From assembly GCA_944386285.1 (NCBI GenBank), contig CALXAM010000050.1, forward strand, positions 1 to 35,811: 35,811 nucleotides of DNA, given 5' to 3'. How positions within the stretch are numbered: position 1 is the first letter of the stretch; every line of letters starts with the position of its first letter. Positions 33,756 through 35,811 of this stretch are shown piece by piece. Both the position numbers and the translations under genes were made by a program. The DNA is from an uncultured Clostridia bacterium (GTDB lineage: Bacteria; Bacillota; Clostridia; Oscillospirales; Ruminococcaceae). The notes below the pieces were generated by a model. It was not told where the DNA came from. It worked only from the letters and a program-made list of their open reading frames with translations, and did no database searches.

Positions 33756-33771
33756 GTTAGTTTTAACTAAC
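33756..33771. promoter_or_regulatory. Palindromic operator, second copy
   Basis: GTTAGTTTTAACTAAC differs by one central base from the matching 16 bases of the perfect palindrome at 18179-18196, and holds the same place just after the -10. It probably binds the same repressor. Confidence 0.65.
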
Positions 33772-33943
33772 TACACTGGATAACAGCATGCCGGTACGAT
33801 TCAAAACGCGTAGCACCGGTTTGTCAAAACAGATCGGCAGTGCCCTACAAGCGTCGAGGAAAATCATGACGCAAGCGGCTTATATAAACCAAAGGACTCC
33901 GGCATGTGCAAAGTAAAGCGTAAACAGGAAAAGGAGTGGCTGC
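33772..33943 (+). other. Long 5' leader of the small cytochrome-like gene
   Basis: About 170 bases without a supported gene. GCATGCCGG (33786-33794) can pair with CCGGCATGT (33899-33907) near the ribosome binding site, and GCGTC with GACGC inside. A 42-codon frame from 33788 has no ribosome binding site and is not called. Confidence 0.35.
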
Positions 33944-34183
33944 ATGTTCAATCGAAAAAAAGCATTATTGATTGATAGTTTGCTCATTGTCGTTTTTGTC
34001 GTGATGGCGGCAAGCGGTTTTGCCGTTCATTTTGCAGGGGGAAAGGCATTGGCGATCACGCACAGTGCATCGGGTGTGCTGTTTATTGTTCTGGTCATTC
34101 TGCATATTGTAAACCATGCGAAAATGATGAAGCAGATGATGAAATCCGCGAAGCACACATCAGGCGCATCGGGGAAAGCTTGA
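33944..34183 (+). CDS. DUF4405-like two-helix membrane protein
   Basis: The 79-residue protein (AAGGAG site, 7 bases) has two membrane helices, LLIDSLLIVVFVVMAASGF (about 8-26) and ASGVLFIVLVILHIV (about 42-56). Histidines lie at 29, 40, 54 and 58, and a Lys/Ala tail follows. The pattern H-S-x-S-G at the start of helix 2 and H-x-x-x-H at its end is typical of DUF4405 proteins, which are thought to bind haem like cytochrome b561. The shared operator links it to iron status or redox balance. The family call is by pattern, not by alignment. Confidence 0.65.
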   Translation: MFNRKKALLIDSLLIVVFVVMAASGFAVHFAGGKALAITHSASGVLFIVLVILHIVNHAKMMKQMMKSAKHTSGASGKA

Positions 34184-34206
34184 AGTGTTTTTCGTCAAAC
34201 GAAACG

Positions 34207-34243
34207 AAAAACGGCACCGCCGAATGTTTGGCTGTGCCGTTTT
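34207..34243 (+). terminator. Terminator
   Basis: AAAACGGCAC pairs with GTGCCGTTTT, followed by TTATT. A second hairpin (GTTTTTCGT/ACGAAAAAC) lies just upstream. It separates the convergent radical SAM gene. Confidence 0.75.
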
Positions 34244-34304
34244 ATTATGCTGTTTTATATGTGCCATCCCGTCTTTGTGCGGCAGACACGCTGTAACATA
34301 CGCG

Positions 34305-35501
34305 TTATGACTGGGTCGCGTACCGCCAGATGTCGCGTTCAACGCAGACATTTAAGCCGCAGCCGCCCGCGGGCGTTAGATTGTATTTTACATACAGCTC
34401 CGCAAGCATTTCCTTGACTGCACGGAAATAGTCGAGGTCGGGCGGTGTCATCGAGTTCATGACCGGTTTGCCGAACGGCATCCACACGGAAGCCGACGGA
34501 ATAATCCCGCGCTCCGCTAAGAATGCGGCGCCTTGTTTGAGCGTTTCGATCGGCTCCAATCCGATGATAAAGTTTGAAAAGGCACGGTTTGGTCCGTATT
34601 TCTCCGCGATATAAGAAAGCGCGTCCAAATGCCGCTGTTTGGTCGTGAACAAGCGCTTGCCCGGTGTGATGACCGCGGCACGTTCGTCGTCCCAGACTTC
34701 AAGGCTGCACGCAATCCGGTCTGCGCCCAGTGAAAAATAACGGTCGATGATTTCATGCGATTCAGGCGGTGTGATATAGAGAAGCACTTCGCCGTTTAAT
34801 CGTTTTCGCGGCAGTGCGGAAAGATAGCGGGTGATGTGTGCGGCTTCTTTGTTTGCGTCAAACGTGGAACCACCGGTGATCTGCACGCTGTTTGTACTGC
34901 AATGGTCGATGGCGTAGTTTACCACTTCACTTACGTCCTCGGGCGAGGGGATAAACGGCATCGGTTTGCCGCGCTTTGCAAGCGATTCGAACTGACCGCC
35001 TGAGAAGCAGTATTGACAGGGCTTTCCTGCCTGCGCGTATTCACAGGGCCACAGGCATTGAAACGCGACCCAATCGCAGCCCTGTAATACGGCGTTGCCG
35101 ATGTAGGGCATTCCGGAAGCTGTTTTCTGTTTGTAAAAATCCGTGTGCGGCAAAAAGGTGACCGGACAGATCGCTTCATCCCCGCTGCACAGGATGGGTG
35201 TTTCATCGACAAGCCGGATACGAAAATCTGTTTTCATGTCGGAGAGATACCGAAACAGCTTTAAATTGTCCCAGGAAAACATGGACGACAGCGTCGAGAG
35301 ATGAAATCCCATGTCGGTTGCCATGACGATGGTTTCATCCGGCAGCTTAAAACAGTTGCAGGTCAGTGCGTTGGCGTTTAATCGGTGCGTCGGTGAAAAA
35401 TGCTGATAGACCGCTTTGTCGATGGTCAGTCCGTGGCTGACGACCAGACATTTGAGTTCCACCGAATCAATTTCACGGTTTTGATAGATGTACTTCATCA
35501 T
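34305..35501 (-). CDS. Radical SAM protein with unusual cysteine spacing
   Basis: The 398-residue protein has a radical SAM-type core. Cluster cysteines read C149-LWP-C153-EYAQAGKP-C162-QY-C165 instead of the usual C-x3-C-x2-C. QITGGSTFD (GGE-like), then LYITPPES and FIIGLEPIETLKQG fit the later strands of the barrel. A Cys pair near the end (GCGLNVCVE) may hold a second cluster or substrate. It is cytoplasmic and transcribed alone from a strong promoter. I do not know the reaction; the layout recalls biotin-synthase/HmdB-like members with longer cysteine loops. The start is the ATG at 35501 (or 35498) after TAAGGGA. Confidence 0.8.
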   Translation of the reverse strand: MMKYIYQNREIDSVELKCLVVSHGLTIDKAVYQHFSPTHRLNANALTCNCFKLPDETIVMATDMGFHLSTLSSMFSWDNLKLFRYLSDMKTDFRIRLVDETPILCSGDEAICPVTFLPHTDFYKQKTASGMPYIGNAVLQGCDWVAFQCLWPCEYAQAGKPCQYCFSGGQFESLAKRGKPMPFIPSPEDVSEVVNYAIDHCSTNSVQITGGSTFDANKEAAHITRYLSALPRKRLNGEVLLYITPPESHEIIDRYFSLGADRIACSLEVWDDERAAVITPGKRLFTTKQRHLDALSYIAEKYGPNRAFSNFIIGLEPIETLKQGAAFLAERGIIPSASVWMPFGKPVMNSMTPPDLDYFRAVKEMLAELYVKYNLTPAGGCGLNVCVERDIWRYATQS

Positions 35502-35572
35502 AGAAATCCCTTACCTTTATTCGTTTAAAAAGTCACTCCGTTCGGGGTGATCAGTCGACTGTTTTTGCTGTT

Positions 35573-35601
35573 ATTATAGCGCATTTGATTCAAAATGTAA
35601 A
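35573..35601 (-). promoter_or_regulatory. Promoter of the radical SAM gene
   Basis: On the minus strand TTTACA (plus 35596-35601), a 17-base spacer and a perfect TATAAT (plus 35573-35578), about 70 bases ahead of the start codon. Confidence 0.75.
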
Positions 35602-35650
35602 GACAAATAAACCGGGAAGACGATGGAGGAAAGTCGATCGGAAACAGAAA

Positions 35651-35684
35651 AAAGCTGTCTGTGCTTTTTGCACAGACAGCTTTC
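35651..35684. terminator. Hairpin terminator
   Basis: AAAGCTGTCTGTGC pairs perfectly with GCACAGACAGCTTT around a short T loop. It lies between the radical SAM promoter and the element at the right edge and insulates both sides. Confidence 0.7.
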
Positions 35685-35692
35685 ATTAGTGC

Positions 35693-35811
35693 CTTTAGGC
35701 TTAAGAAAACCCCTGGTTCTACCAGGGGTAAATAAAAAAAGCCTTGGCAAATAAAACCTCCGTGCTACAATCGAGATGGTTTGGCAACCGCATCACGAAA
35801 GAGCAAGGAGG
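35693..35811 (+). mobile_element. Probable left end of an IS200-type insertion sequence
   Basis: ACCCCTGGTTCTACCAGGGGT (stem 35710-35717 with 35721-35728) resembles the end hairpin of IS200/IS605 elements. About 60 bases further on, GGTTTGGCAACCGCATCACG leads to GAGCAAGGAGG at the window edge, a ribosome binding site for a gene that starts just outside. This layout (end hairpin, short leader, strong site) matches IS200 tnpA units of Firmicutes as I remember them. The transposase itself is not in the window. Confidence 0.5.

Noticed and set aside
33788..33916. 42-codon frame in the leader of the DUF4405-like gene
   Set aside because: No ribosome binding site; the leader looks more like structured RNA.
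1..35811. CRISPR array, prophage or toxin-antitoxin locus
   Set aside because: No regularly spaced short repeats, phage structural genes or recognisable toxin-antitoxin pair; the only tandem repeats are coding (15587-16049) or a single 8-bp duplication.

Overview
The window looks like chromosomal DNA from a low-to-mid GC anaerobic Firmicute, most likely class Clostridia (an Oscillospiraceae/Ruminococcaceae-type gut bacterium; the family is inference). The evidence is the conserved block phoH-ybeY-dgkA-era-yqzL-like-recO-mutS2, strong Shine-Dalgarno sites throughout, textbook SigA promoters (TTGACA/TATAAT-like, 17 bp spacers), U-tailed hairpin terminators, a DUF3793 + flavodoxin operon and a sortase-type surface protein remnant. 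No rRNA, tRNA or CRISPR array was recognised.

Layout. (1) 1-1020: the tail of a large serine recombinase, about 600 bp with several terminators but no convincing gene, and the last ~60 codons of an M23 peptidase. (2) 1021-10350, minus strand: a complete Kdp potassium system. kdpD-kdpE overlap, and after a terminator come a 32-aa membrane peptide, kdpF, kdpA, kdpB, kdpC and a frameshifted gene of unknown function. By eye this block is more AT-rich than the right half, and decayed genes lie on both sides of it, so it may be acquired. (3) 10558-16840: accessory and partly decayed genes: a FAD/Rieske oxidoreductase without its FAD-binding N-terminus, a frameshifted membrane-anchored protein, an intact GH38-type glycosidase, the 3' end of a repeat-containing surface protein, and a small HEAT-repeat protein. 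(4) 17181-19391: a LysR regulator, then a DUF3793-flavodoxin operon behind an 18-bp palindrome. A near copy of that palindrome lies in front of the small haem-type membrane protein at 33944, which suggests a shared, probably iron-responsive, regulon. (5) 19600-26846: an SF2 helicase with two predicted membrane helices, a single-pass membrane protein, and an operon of exported PIG-L deacetylase, NAGPA-type phosphodiester glycosidase and a membrane protein. (6) 27096-33328: the conserved housekeeping operon for RNA processing, lipid carrier recycling, ribosome assembly and recombination. (7) 33355-35811: two small membrane proteins, a radical SAM protein with unusual cysteine spacing, and the probable left end of an IS200-type insertion sequence.

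How the genes work together: KdpD/KdpE should switch on the KdpFABC pump under potassium limitation, and KdpD carries a motif linked to c-di-AMP binding. The DUF3793/flavodoxin pair fits replacement of ferredoxin by flavodoxin during iron limitation. The deacetylase/phosphodiester glycosidase operon probably acts on cell-surface glycans outside the membrane. Frameshifts and truncations fall in the accessory genes and not in the housekeeping genes, which argues for real decay over random sequencing error, although I cannot exclude error.
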